NCBI GenBank assembly: GCA_950295325.1
Contig: OX485806.1
Location: forward strand, 35,466,001-35,526,000
DNA: 60,000 bases
Direction of reading: 5' to 3'
DNA from: Polytrichum commune
Taxonomy: Eukaryota; Streptophyta; Polytrichopsida; Polytrichales; Polytrichaceae
Below the pieces are notes generated by a model that was not told the DNA's origin, searched no databases, and saw only the letters and a program-made list of their open reading frames with translations. The first letter of the stretch is position 1. Each line of letters opens with the position of its first letter. The translations under genes were made by a program, and so were the position numbers. Below are positions 37,261-47,435 of this stretch, in pieces.

Positions 37261-40200
37261 ATGGCTTCTAGTGAGGGCGATGGCCACATCACGCTCGACA
37301 AGTTCGGCGGCGACAACTTCAACCTCTACAAGTTCAAGTTGGAGATGGTGATGTCCACCAAAGACCTTTGGGAGATCGTGGAGGGTTCGGAGTTGCCGCC
37401 ACCGTCCACGGCGAGCGACGAGGTGAAGAAGGCGTACGAGCGTCGATGCAAGAAAGCCTTCGCCATCATTGCCACGAGTTTGGTGGACAAGGAGTTGGCG
37501 CACATCAAAGGGTGTAAAGGACCGGCGGAAGCGTGGAAGACGTTGTGCAACATCCACGAAACCAAAAGCTTGTCCAACATCTTGTTCATTAGGCGCAAGT
37601 TTTTCACCATCAAGATGGACGAAGGCGCCGACATCCTCGACCACATCAACAAGGTAAAATCTCTCGCCGACCAACTCACATGCTTGGAGGTGCCAATGAA
37701 GGACGAGGATGTGGTCATGACCTTGCTCGATAGCCTACCGCCTTCATTCGACCATTTGATCACGACGTTGGAGACGCGCCCCATGAAGGAGCTCACGTTG
37801 GATTTCATCACCGCACGTCTCATGCACGAGGTGTCCAAGAGGAAGGAGAAGGAGCCTCAAGGAGACGATGCGGCCATGTTGTCCCGCCAACCTCGCACGT
37901 TCGACAACAACGAGAGGCGAGGTGACGGCCCGAGGTGCTACAATTGTGGTAAGTTGGGCCACCTCGCTCGCAATTGTCGATTGAAACGCAAGGTGAATGC
38001 CAACGTCGCGAGGTCGAGCGATGATTTTGCATTTGTTGTGAGAGATGGGGCGTCTAAAACCTCCACCACTAGATGGATAGTTGATTCGGGGGCCTCGAAC
38101 CACATGACACCGCATAAGCAATTTTTCGACACGTACGAATCCATTTCGGGCCGTAAAGTGTTTATGGGTGACAATGGCATCGTAGAGGTCCTAGGCAAAG
38201 GCTCCATCCTAGTGGAAACACGTGTGAAGGGTCGTGCACGGAGCATTAGAATGCACGACGTGCTTCACGTGCCCGACTTGCATTCCAACTTGCTTTCGGT
38301 GAGCAAACTCATATCGCGGGGTTTGAAAGTGCATTTCAACTCGTTGGGATGCGTGGTGAGGGCGAGCAACGGCGAGATGTTGGCCGTGGCGTCGTTGGAG
38401 TCCAATTTGTACCAATTGGACACGAAGGTGATGCATGAGGCCGAAACGAGTTCTTTGGCGCATTCGGAGGCCGACTCGCATCCTCTGGAGCTTTGGCACA
38501 AGAGGTTGGGGCATCTCAACGCCAATAGCGTGAAATCGCTCCAAACCATGGTGAGCGGCATGGACGTGCGAGCGGTGCCGAACGACGTGCATTCGTTCGC
38601 GTGCGAAGGATGCGTCCAAGGCAAGCAAGCGAGGCGTCCGTTTCCCACGGAGGGAGGCACCCGCGCCACCAAGATCTTGGAGCTCGTGCATTCCGACGTA
38701 TGCGGGCCGATGAAAACGCCGTCCATGGGAGGCGCAAGGTATTTTCTCACCTTCATTGACGATTTTTCGCGCAAGATTTGGGTGTATGTGCTCAAATCCA
38801 AGAGCGAGGTGTTGGCAAGGTTCAAAGAATGGAAAACCTTGGTGGAGAGGCAATCGGAACACGTAGTGAAGGTCCTTAGGACGGATAACGGCGGGGAATA
38901 CATTTCTAAGGCATTCGATGATTTTTTAAGCAAACATGGCATCGCACGCCAAAATTCTTCACCTTACACGCCGCAACAAAACGGGGTGGCCGAACGGGCC
39001 AATCGCACCATCGTGGAGATGGCACGGTCCATGATTCATGCCCAACGCCTCGGCCACGAATTTTGGGCGGAGGCGGTGTGCAATGCGGTGTACGTGCGCA
39101 ACCGGTGTCCCACGAAGGCCGTGGAAGGTAAGACGCCCGAGGAAGCGTGGAGCGGGAGGATGCCGCACGTGTCCCACATGCGCGTGTTCGGTTGCGTGGC
39201 TTATGCGAAGGTGCCGGATCAACGGCGGACGAAGTTGGACGCGAAGGGCGTCAAGTGTTTGTTCCTCGGATATTGCGAAGGCACGAAGGCGTACCGGCTC
39301 ATTTGCTTGGAGACGAAGAAAATCATCAAGAGTCCGGACGTGGTGTTTTTCGAGGACAAAACGCATTTGGAGGATTGTCCAAGTGGGAGCGTTGACGAAA
39401 CACCGGCGGTCAAGGTGGACATATCCGCCAAATCGGACGTGGACGAGTCGGAGGCCAACGGCGACGATCCTTTGGAGGAGCTCGACATCGAGGAGGAGGA
39501 GGATGCGGAGGCCAACATTCCGGCCACGAAATCCACTCGTAGCGCGGAGGCATCGAAACTTGACTACGGTAAGAAACCCGCAACCAAAGCACCTCCACCA
39601 CCGCAACATAGCAATGAAACCATGGGCCATTCTAGGTATCCGGATAGGGCACGCAAACCGCTCGGGGAATGGTGGAAGAACCACATTCCGCCGCCCCAAG
39701 ACAAAGAGCATGCAAACATGGCAACCATCGGGGAACCTAGAAATGTGAGAGAGGCCATTGAATCGAGTGATGCGAGCGAGTGGGAGTTGGCTATGCAAGA
39801 GGAGTTCGAATCTCTCATTGCCAACGGCACGTGGGAGTTAACTCCGTTGCCGAAGGGCCGCAAGGCCGTGAAGTGCAAATGGGTGTTTAAAACGAAAAAA
39901 GATGCGAGAGGCGTGGTGGTTCGTTTCAAAGCAAGGTTAGTAGCAAAGGGGTGCTCGCAAGTGGAAGGCGTAGACTTTAGCGAAACCTTTGCACCGGTGG
40001 CCAAATTCAACACCATTCGAGTCATACTCGCATTGGCGGCGGCCATGGGCTTGGAGATACATCAAATGGACGTGAAGACCGCATTCTTGAACGGCGAATT
40101 GGACGTGGTGATCTACATGGAGCAACCGGAGGGGTTCGTGCAAAAAGGCCGAGAGCATCTCGTATGCAAGTTGAGGAAAACGCTCTACGGATTGAAGCAA

Positions 40201-41322
40201 TCCGGACGAGCATGGTACGAATGCATTCACGTGTTCTTCGTGAACAAAGGCTTTACGAGGAGCCATGCGGATCACTCGTTGTATGTTTTGCAAACTTGCA
40301 ACTACATTGTGATTGTCATCATATATGTGGACGACCTCGTGATTTTGTCGGACGACGTGGACATGATCAACGAGTTGAAGGCTAGCCTCGAGCGCGAATT
40401 CGAGATGAGCGACCTCGGCGAGTTGCATTTCTTCCTCGGCGTTCATTTCGAGAGGGATAGGAGGTCGCGCACCATCACCATGCATCAACGAAGCTACATC
40501 GAAATCATTTTGGAGCGATTCGGCATGAGTGATTGCAAGCCCATCGCAACCCCGCTCGACACCAAGACATCGTTGCCGAAGCTTTCGGATGACGAGCACG
40601 AAGAGCATTTGCATGAAATGAAGGACGTTCCATACCAAGAGGCGGTGGGGTCGTTGATGTACGCAATGGTGGCCACAAGACCGGACCTCGCATTTGCGGT
40701 AAGCGTGGTAAGCCGCTATATGTCGAAACCCGGTCCGATGCATTGGATGGCGGTCAAACGGATCATGCGCTACTTGAAGGGCACCTTAGATATGAAGTTG
40801 CGCATCGGAGGCAATCATATTAACGTCAAAGGGTATTCGGATGCGGATTGGGCCGGCGATGTGGAAAACCGTAGGTCCACGTCCGGGTACGTATTCTTTG
40901 TCGGAGAGGGAGCCGTTTCGTGGAATAGCAAACGGCAACAAACGGTGGCACAATCAACAATGGAGGCGGAGTACATGGCCATGAACCGATGCACGAGGGA
41001 GGCCATTTGGCTAAGGCAATTAATGGAGGATGTAGGTTGTGTACAAGAGGAGGCCACGACCATCATGTGCGACAACCAAGGTTCTATGGCATTAGCTAAG
41101 AACCCAACCAACCATGATAGGTCGAAGCATATAGATGTGCAACACCATTTCATTAGAGAAAAGATTGAAAACAAAATTGTAGAGTTAGAATATTGTCCAA
41201 CGCAATATATGGTAGCGGACATTCTAACAAAGGCTTTAGCGAGAGATAGGCATGAGGGGTTAAATAAAATAATGGGGTTGGAGTACAATGCCACCTCGCA
41301 AAGTGGGAGTATTGCAAGATAG
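37261..41322 (+). CDS. Copia Gag-Pol polyprotein, intact, 1353 aa (E12)
   Basis: Uninterrupted from the first in-frame ATG to a TAG inside the 3' LTR. Gag; CCHC knuckle near 226; protease DSG at D275; integrase D479 with the later Asp/Glu of the D,D-35-E core near 542 and 578; acidic linker (DPLEELDIEEEEDAE); RT YVDD at 1022-1025; RNase H (SDADWAGD, MEAEYMA) near 1194-1240. One residue shorter than subfamily B. Compared with B, differences concentrate in the linker and in Gag around MKELTLDF; catalytic motifs are the same. All visible features support an active polyprotein. Confidence 0.96.
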   Translation: MASSEGDGHITLDKFGGDNFNLYKFKLEMVMSTKDLWEIVEGSELPPPSTASDEVKKAYERRCKKAFAIIATSLVDKELAHIKGCKGPAEAWKTLCNIHETKSLSNILFIRRKFFTIKMDEGADILDHINKVKSLADQLTCLEVPMKDEDVVMTLLDSLPPSFDHLITTLETRPMKELTLDFITARLMHEVSKRKEKEPQGDDAAMLSRQPRTFDNNERRGDGPRCYNCGKLGHLARNCRLKRKVNANVARSSDDFAFVVRDGASKTSTTRWIVDSGASNHMTPHKQFFDTYESISGRKVFMGDNGIVEVLGKGSILVETRVKGRARSIRMHDVLHVPDLHSNLLSVSKLISRGLKVHFNSLGCVVRASNGEMLAVASLESNLYQLDTKVMHEAETSSLAHSEADSHPLELWHKRLGHLNANSVKSLQTMVSGMDVRAVPNDVHSFACEGCVQGKQARRPFPTEGGTRATKILELVHSDVCGPMKTPSMGGARYFLTFIDDFSRKIWVYVLKSKSEVLARFKEWKTLVERQSEHVVKVLRTDNGGEYISKAFDDFLSKHGIARQNSSPYTPQQNGVAERANRTIVEMARSMIHAQRLGHEFWAEAVCNAVYVRNRCPTKAVEGKTPEEAWSGRMPHVSHMRVFGCVAYAKVPDQRRTKLDAKGVKCLFLGYCEGTKAYRLICLETKKIIKSPDVVFFEDKTHLEDCPSGSVDETPAVKVDISAKSDVDESEANGDDPLEELDIEEEEDAEANIPATKSTRSAEASKLDYGKKPATKAPPPPQHSNETMGHSRYPDRARKPLGEWWKNHIPPPQDKEHANMATIGEPRNVREAIESSDASEWELAMQEEFESLIANGTWELTPLPKGRKAVKCKWVFKTKKDARGVVVRFKARLVAKGCSQVEGVDFSETFAPVAKFNTIRVILALAAAMGLEIHQMDVKTAFLNGELDVVIYMEQPEGFVQKGREHLVCKLRKTLYGLKQSGRAWYECIHVFFVNKGFTRSHADHSLYVLQTCNYIVIVIIYVDDLVILSDDVDMINELKASLEREFEMSDLGELHFFLGVHFERDRRSRTITMHQRSYIEIILERFGMSDCKPIATPLDTKTSLPKLSDDEHEEHLHEMKDVPYQEAVGSLMYAMVATRPDLAFAVSVVSRYMSKPGPMHWMAVKRIMRYLKGTLDMKLRIGGNHINVKGYSDADWAGDVENRRSTSGYVFFVGEGAVSWNSKRQQTVAQSTMEAEYMAMNRCTREAIWLRQLMEDVGCVQEEATTIMCDNQGSMALAKNPTNHDRSKHIDVQHHFIREKIENKIVELEYCPTQYMVADILTKALARDRHEGLNKIMGLEYNATSQSGSIAR

Positions 41323-41501
41323 TGTTAGGTTGCATCGGTGACATTGTCCCATATGGGTTGTCTACGCTGGTCCTAACCCATACATATAAATAAAGGCATA
41401 AGGGGAGGAGCTAATCACTCTCTCCATTGTATGCAACCATTGTGTATTGTGTTCTTGCTTGCTACGCTGATCTCTTTGCTTCTTCCTCTCATTTCCCAAT
41501 A
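41310..41501 (+). repeat. E12 3' LTR, subfamily A, 192 bp
   Basis: Identical by eye to 35658-35849; AAGTGGGAG at 41301-41309 abuts it. Confidence 0.95.
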
Positions 41502-41792
41502 TTATGTAGTTATTAAGCTTAGTTTTGGAGTGGAAAGGTGCTGACTTAAGAGATCCATCCATTCTATGCTTACTTTGAGGTGTTTTGAATTCCAAAAGGC
41601 TTATGTGTGGCTTTTTGATGGTTATGTAGTTATTAAGCTTAGTTTTGGAGTGGAAAGGTGCTGACTTGAGAGATCCATCCATTCTATGCTTACTTTGAGG
41701 TGTTTTGAGTTCCAAAAGGCTTAGTTGTGGTTTTTTGATGGTTATATAGTTATTTGGCTTAGCTTTGGAGTGGAAAGGTGCTGACTTGAGTG
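41502..41792 (+). repeat. 120-bp tandem repeats of E11 leader, right part (3 units)
   Basis: Continues the unit interrupted by E12, then two more unit boundaries and the closing GTGTGTGAGAACC tail. Confidence 0.93.
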
Positions 41793-41904
41793 TGTGAGAA
41801 CCTTGAATTAATTCCAAAGTTTAAAATCATTTTCTAAACTTCCTTGAGGGTTTCTAAGCCCTTGTACTACATTGAGTGAGTGGGAGCTTGCATTCGCTTT
41901 GAAA

Positions 41905-44900
41905 ATGGCTTCTAGGGAAAACGATGGACTTATATCGGTTGACAAGTTCGGTGGCGAGAACTTCAACCTCTATAAGTTTAAATTGGAGATGGCCATGTCC
42001 ACCAAAGATCTTTGGGAGATCGTGGATGGTTCGGAGTTGCCACCGCCTTCTACGGCGAGCGACGAAGTCAAGAAGGCGTACGAGCGACGATGCAAGAAAG
42101 CCTTCGCCATCATTGCCATGAGTTTGGTGGACAAGGAGTTGGCGCACATCAAAGGATGCAAGGGACCCGCGGAAGCGTGGAAGACCTTGTGCAACATCCA
42201 CGAAACCAAAAGCTTGTCCAACATCTTGTTCATAAGGCGCAAGTTCTTCACCATCAAGATGGACGAGGGCGACGACATCCTCACGCACATCAACAAGGTA
42301 AAATCTCTTGCGGACCAACTCACGTGCTTGGAGGTGCCTATGAAGGACGAGGACGTGGTCATGACCTTGCTCGATAGCCTACCGCCCTCGTTCGAGCATT
42401 TGATCACCGCATTGGAGACGCGCCCCATTTCGGAGCTCAAGTTGGACTTCATCACCGCACGTCTCATGCACGAGGTGTCCAAGAGGAAGGAGAAGGAGCC
42501 TCAAGGCGACGATGCGGCCATGTTGTCCCGCCAACATCGAGCGTTCGACAACAACGAGAGGCGCGGCGACGGCCCGAGGTGCTACAATTGTGGTAAGTTG
42601 GGCCACATTGCTCGTAATTGTCGAATGAAACGCAAGGGGAACGCAAACATGGCAAGGGCGAGCGATGATTTTGCATTCGTAGCGAGAGATGGGGCGTCTA
42701 AAATGTCCGCCACTAGATGGATCGTGGATTCGGGGGCCTCGCAACACATGACACCACATAAGCATTTTTTCGACACTTACGAACCCGTCACGGGTCGCAA
42801 AGTGTTTATGGGTGATAACGGCATGGTAGATGCCGTAGGCAAAGGCTCCATACTAGTGGAAACACGCGTGAAAGGCCGTGTGCGGAGCATTAGAATGCAC
42901 GACGTGCTTCATGTGCCGAAAATGCATTCCAACTTGCTTTCGGTGAGCAAGCTCATTTCGAGGGGTTTGAAAGTGCATTTCAACTCGTTGGGATGCGTGG
43001 TGAGGGCGAGCAACGGCGAGATGTTGGGCGTGGCGTCGTTGGAGTCCAATTTGTACCAATTGGACACCAACGTGTTGAATGGGGCCGAAACGGGCTCTTT
43101 GGCGCATTCCGAGGCCAACTCGCATCCTTTGGAGCTTTGGCACAAGAGGTTGGGGCATCTCAACGCCAATAGCGTGAAAATGCTCCAAAGCATGGTGAGC
43201 GGGATGGACGTGGGAGCGGCGCAAGGCGACGTGCATTCCTTCGCATGCGAAGGATGTGTGGAGGGCAAACAAGCGAGGCGACCATTCCCCACGGACGGAG
43301 GCACCCGCGCCACCAAGATCTTGGAGCTCGTGCATTCCGACGTGTGCGGGCCGATGAAAACGGCGTCCATTGGAGGCGCAAGGTATTTTCTCACCTTCAT
43401 TGACGATTTCTCACGCAAGATTTGGGTGTACGTGCTCAAGTCCAAGAAGGAGGTGTTGGCAAGGTTCAAAGAATGGAAAACCTTGGTGGAGAGGCAATCG
43501 GAGCACGTAGTGAAGGTTCTTAGGTCGGATAACGGGGGGGAATACATTTCAAAGGCATTTGATGATTTCTTGAGCAAACATGGCATTGCACGGCAAACCT
43601 CCTCACCTTACACGCCGCAACAAAACGGCGTGGCGGAGCGAGCCAACCGCACCATCGTGGAGATGGCACGGTCCATGATTCATGCCCAACGCCTCGGCCA
43701 CGAATTTTGGGCGGAGGCGGTGTGCAATGCGGCGTACGTACGCAACCGGTGTCCGACCAAGGCGGTTGAAGGAATGACACCCGAGGAGGCGTGGAGCGGG
43801 AGGATGCCGCACGTGTCGCACATGCGGGTGTTCGGATGTGTGGCTTACGCGAAGGTGCCGGATCAAAGGCGAACGAAGTTGGATGCGAAGGGCGTGAAGT
43901 GTTTGTTCCTCGGATATTGCGAAGGCACCAAGGCGTATCGGCTCATGTGCTTGGAGACGAAGAAAATCATCAAGAGTCCGGACGTGGTGTTTTTCGAGGA
44001 CAAAACGCATTTGGAGGATTGTCCAAGTGGGAGAGTTGATGAAGTACCGACGGTGAAGGTGGACATATCTCCCAAATCGGAAGCGGAGGAGTTGGAGGCG
44101 AGCGGCGACGTTTCGGAGCCGGACGAGGAGGAGCCGAACATTGAGGACGAGTCGGAGGCCGAAGTACCGGCCGCGAAATCCACTCGTAGCGCGGAGGCAT
44201 CGAAACTTAACGCCGGTAAGAGAACCGCAACCAAACCACCTCCACCACCGCAAGATGGCAATGAGACCATAGGCAATTCTAGGTATCCGGATAGGCCACG
44301 CAAACCTCTTGGGGAATGGTGGAAAAACCACATTCCGCAACCCGAAGACGATGAGCACGCAAACATAGCAATGGTTGGGGAACCTAGAAACTTGAGAGAA
44401 GCATTTGAATCGAGTGATGCGAGCGAGTGGGAGTCGGCTATGCAAGAGGAGTACGAATCTCTCATAGCCAACGCCACGTGGGAGTTGGTTCCATTGCCGA
44501 AGGGCCGCAAGGCCGTGAAATGCAAGTGGGTGTTTCGCACGAAGAAGGATGCCAACGGTACGGTAGTTCGGTTCAAAGCGAGGTTGGTGGCCAAGGGGTG
44601 CTCGCAAGTGGAAGGTGTGGATTTCGGCGAGACTTTCGCACCCGTGGCCAAATTCAACACCATTAGGGTCATCCTCGCAATGGCGGCGGCCATGGGCTTG
44701 GAGATACATCAAATGGACGTCAAGACCGCATTCTTGAACGGCGAATTGCACGTGGTCATCTACATGGAGCAACCGGAGGGGTTTGTCCAAAAAGGCCGAG
44801 AGCACCTCGTATGCAAGTTGGGGAAATCGCTCTACGGATTGAAGCAATCCGGACGAGCGTGGTACGAGTGCATTCACATATTCTTTGTGAACAAAGGCTT

Positions 44901-45969
44901 TACGAGGAGCCATGCGGACCACTCGTTGTACGTGTTACAAACTTGCCACTACATTGTGATCGTAATCATATATGTAGACGACCTCATCATCTTGGCAAGC
45001 AACGTGGACGTGATCAACGAGTTGAAATCTAGCCTCGAGAAGGAGTTCGAGATGAGCGACCTCGGCGAGTTGCATTTTTTCCTCGGAGTCCATTTCGAGC
45101 GGGATAGGAGGACGCGCACCATCACCATGCATCAACGAAGCTACATCGAAACCATTTTGGAGCGATTCGGCATGAATGATTGCAAGCCCATCTCAACCCC
45201 GCTCGACACCAAGACCTCATTGGCAAAGCTTTCGGAGGAGGAATACGAGAAGCATTGACACGAAATGAAGGACATTCCGTACCAAAGGGCGGTGGGGTCG
45301 TTGATGTACGCAATGGTGGCCACGAGACCGGACCTCGCATTCGCGGTAAGCGTGGTAAGTCGGTTTATGTCGCAACCGGGTCCGATGCATTGGATGGCCG
45401 TGAAACGAATCATGAGATACTTGAAAGGCACCATTGATATGAGGTTGCGCATCGGAGGACAACACATAAACCTTAAAGGTTATTCGGACGCGGATTGGGC
45501 CGGCGATGTGGAAAACCGAAGGTCTACCTCCGGATATGTTTTCTTCGTTGGAGACGGGGCCGTGACGTGGAATAGCAAACGACAACTAACGGTGGCTCAA
45601 TCCACAATGGAGGCGGAGTACATGGCCATGAACCGATGCACGAGGGAGGCCATTTGGCTAAGGCAACTAATGGAGGATGTAGGTTGTGCACAAGAGGAGG
45701 CGACGACCATGATGTGCGACAACCAAGGTTCTATGGCATTAGCAAAGAACCCAACCAACCATGATAGGTCAAAACATATAGATGTGCAACATCATTTTAT
45801 TAGAGAGAAAATTGAAAACAATGTTGTAGAGCTAGAATATTGTCCAACGCAATATATGGTAGCGGATATTCTTACAAAGGCTTTAGCGAGGGATAGGCAT
45901 GAGATGTTAAGTGAAATAATGGGGTTGGAGTACAATGCCACCTCGCAAAGTGGGAGTATTGGAAGGTAG
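41905..45969 (+). pseudogene. E11 Gag-Pol with one premature TGA before RNase H
   Basis: ATG at 41905; open for 1117 codons through Gag, protease, integrase and RT (YVDD present), then TGA at 45256-45258 where intact copies have TCA (HSHEMKD context). After the stop the same frame is open again through RNase H to the normal TAG in the 3' LTR. So a single nonsense change removes the RT tail and RNase H. Readthrough is possible in principle, but TGA-CAC is not a known strong readthrough context. The same TGA is in E13. Confidence 0.93.
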
Positions 45970-46148
45970 TGTTAGGTTGCATCGGTGACATTGTCCCATA
46001 TGGGTTGTCACGGCTGGTCCTAACCTACACATATAAATAAAGGCATAAGGGGAGGAGCTAATCACTCTCTCCATTGTATGCAATCCTTGTGTGTTGTGTT
46101 CTACCTTTCTACGCTGATGTCTTTGCTTTCTCCTCTCATTTCCCAAAA
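45957..46148 (+). repeat. E11 3' LTR, subfamily B, 192 bp
   Basis: Differs from the 5' LTR at one visible base and shares its unusual CCCAAAA end; polypurine tract at 45948-45956. Confidence 0.94.
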
Positions 46149-46551
46149 AGTTGCATTTCTTCCTCGGCGTTCATTTCGAGAGGGATAGGAGGTCGCGCAC
46201 CATCACCATGCATCAACGAAGCTACATCGAAACCATTTTGGAGCAATTCGGCATGAGTGATTGCAAACCCATCGCAACCCCGCTCGACACCAGGACCTCA
46301 TTGGCCAATCTTTCGGATGACGAGCACGAAGAGCATTTGCAGGAAATGAAGGACGTTCCATACCAAGAGGCGGTGGGGTCGTTGATGTACGCCATGGTGG
46401 CCACAAGACCGGACCTCGCATTTGCGGTAAGCGTGGTAAGCCGGTATATGTCGAAACCCGGTCCGATGCATTGGATGGCGGTCAAACGGATCATGCGCTA
46501 CTTGAAGGGCACCTTAGATATGAAGTTGCGCATCGGAGGCAATCATATTAA
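46149..46551 (+). pseudogene. E9 piece 3, RT C-terminal part to start of RNase H
   Basis: Resumes at the repeated AGTTG with the LHFFLGVHFERD segment and runs to the NHIN segment, where E13 inserts after ATTAA (46547-46551). Open frame. The remaining RNase H end and 3' LTR of E9 are not found to the right of E13. Confidence 0.92.
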
Positions 46552-46743
46552 TATTGGAAGGTAGTGTTAGGTTGCATCGGTGACATTGTCCCATATGGGT
46601 TGTCACGGCTGGTCCTAACCTACACATATATATAAAGGCATAAGGGGAGGAGCTTATCACTCTCTCCATTGTATGCAATCCTTGTGTGTTGTGTTCTACC
46701 TTTCTACGCTGATGTCTTTGCTTTCTCCTCTCATTTCCCAATA
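46552..46743 (+). repeat. E13 5' LTR, subfamily B, 192 bp
   Basis: Normal CCCAATA end, unlike E11. The TATA region reads TATATATAAAGG, so the AATAAA hexamer is altered in this copy. Confidence 0.94.
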
Positions 46744-46757
46744 GGTTATGGGCCCAC
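46744..46757 (+). promoter_or_regulatory. E13 primer-binding site, half-tRNA iMet type
   Basis: GGTTATGGGCCCAC directly after the LTR. Confidence 0.86.
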
Positions 46758-46984
46758 TTTGCTTTAGAGCTTAGAGATCAGCTTAGGAGGAGGTAGGAGA
46801 GAGTTGGATCTGATCGGAGGCGATTTGAAGGTGTTTCAAGCTTTTGGTGGAGTTTTGGAGTTTTGGAGCATTTTTGGAGCGCCTTGGAGCATTCTTGGAC
46901 ACTTGGACCAGCGTGGAGGATACCTTAGGTTGAGGTTCATTGTATCTTGAGTGTTTATGTGAGATCGATTCGCATTTTGAGGTT

Positions 46985-47322
46985 TTGAGGTGTTTTGAGT
47001 TCCAAAAGGCTTAGGTGTGGCTTTTTTGATGGTTATGTAGTTATTAAGCTTAGTTTTGGAGTGGAAAGGTGCTGACTTAAGAGATCCATCCATTCTATGC
47101 TTACTTTGAGGTGTTTTGAGTTCCAAAAGGCTTAGGTGTGGCTTTTTGATGGTTATGTAGTTATTAAGCTTAGTTTTGGAGTGGAAAGGTGCTGACTTGA
47201 GAGATCCATCCATTCTATGCTTACTTTGAGGTGTTTTGAGTTCCAAAAGGCTTAGTTGCGGCTTTTTGATGGTTATATAGTTATTTGGCTTAGCTTTGGA
47301 GTGGAAAGGTGCTGACTTGAGT
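46985..47322 (+). repeat. 120-bp tandem repeat array in E13 leader, 3 units
   Basis: The shortest complete array in the window; the rest of the leader matches E11. Confidence 0.93.
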
Positions 47323-47435
47323 GTGTGAGAACCTTGAATTAATTCCAAAGTTTAAAATCATTTTCTAAACTTCCTTGAGGGTTTCTAAGCCCTTGTACTA
47401 CATTGAGTGAGTGGGAGCTTGCATTCGGTGTGAAA

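Larger units (their letters stand above)
35658..41501 (+). mobile_element. E12, complete copia element, subfamily A
   Basis: 5844 bp, identical LTRs by eye, primer site, nine leader repeats, intact frame, polypurine tract and a TTATG target duplication inside E11's leader array. A complete, recent insertion and the youngest layer of this stack. Confidence 0.96.
33849..46148 (+). mobile_element. E11, copia element, subfamily B, with E12 inside it
   Basis: Both LTRs present (one visible difference, T/C near 33962), flanked by AGTTG at 33844-33848 and 46149-46153. Both LTRs end CCCAAAA rather than CCCAATA. The leader array has 14 units in total, split by E12 between 35657 and 41502. The frame has one premature stop. 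Without E12 and one copy of its target duplication, the element is about 6.45 kb. Confidence 0.94.
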
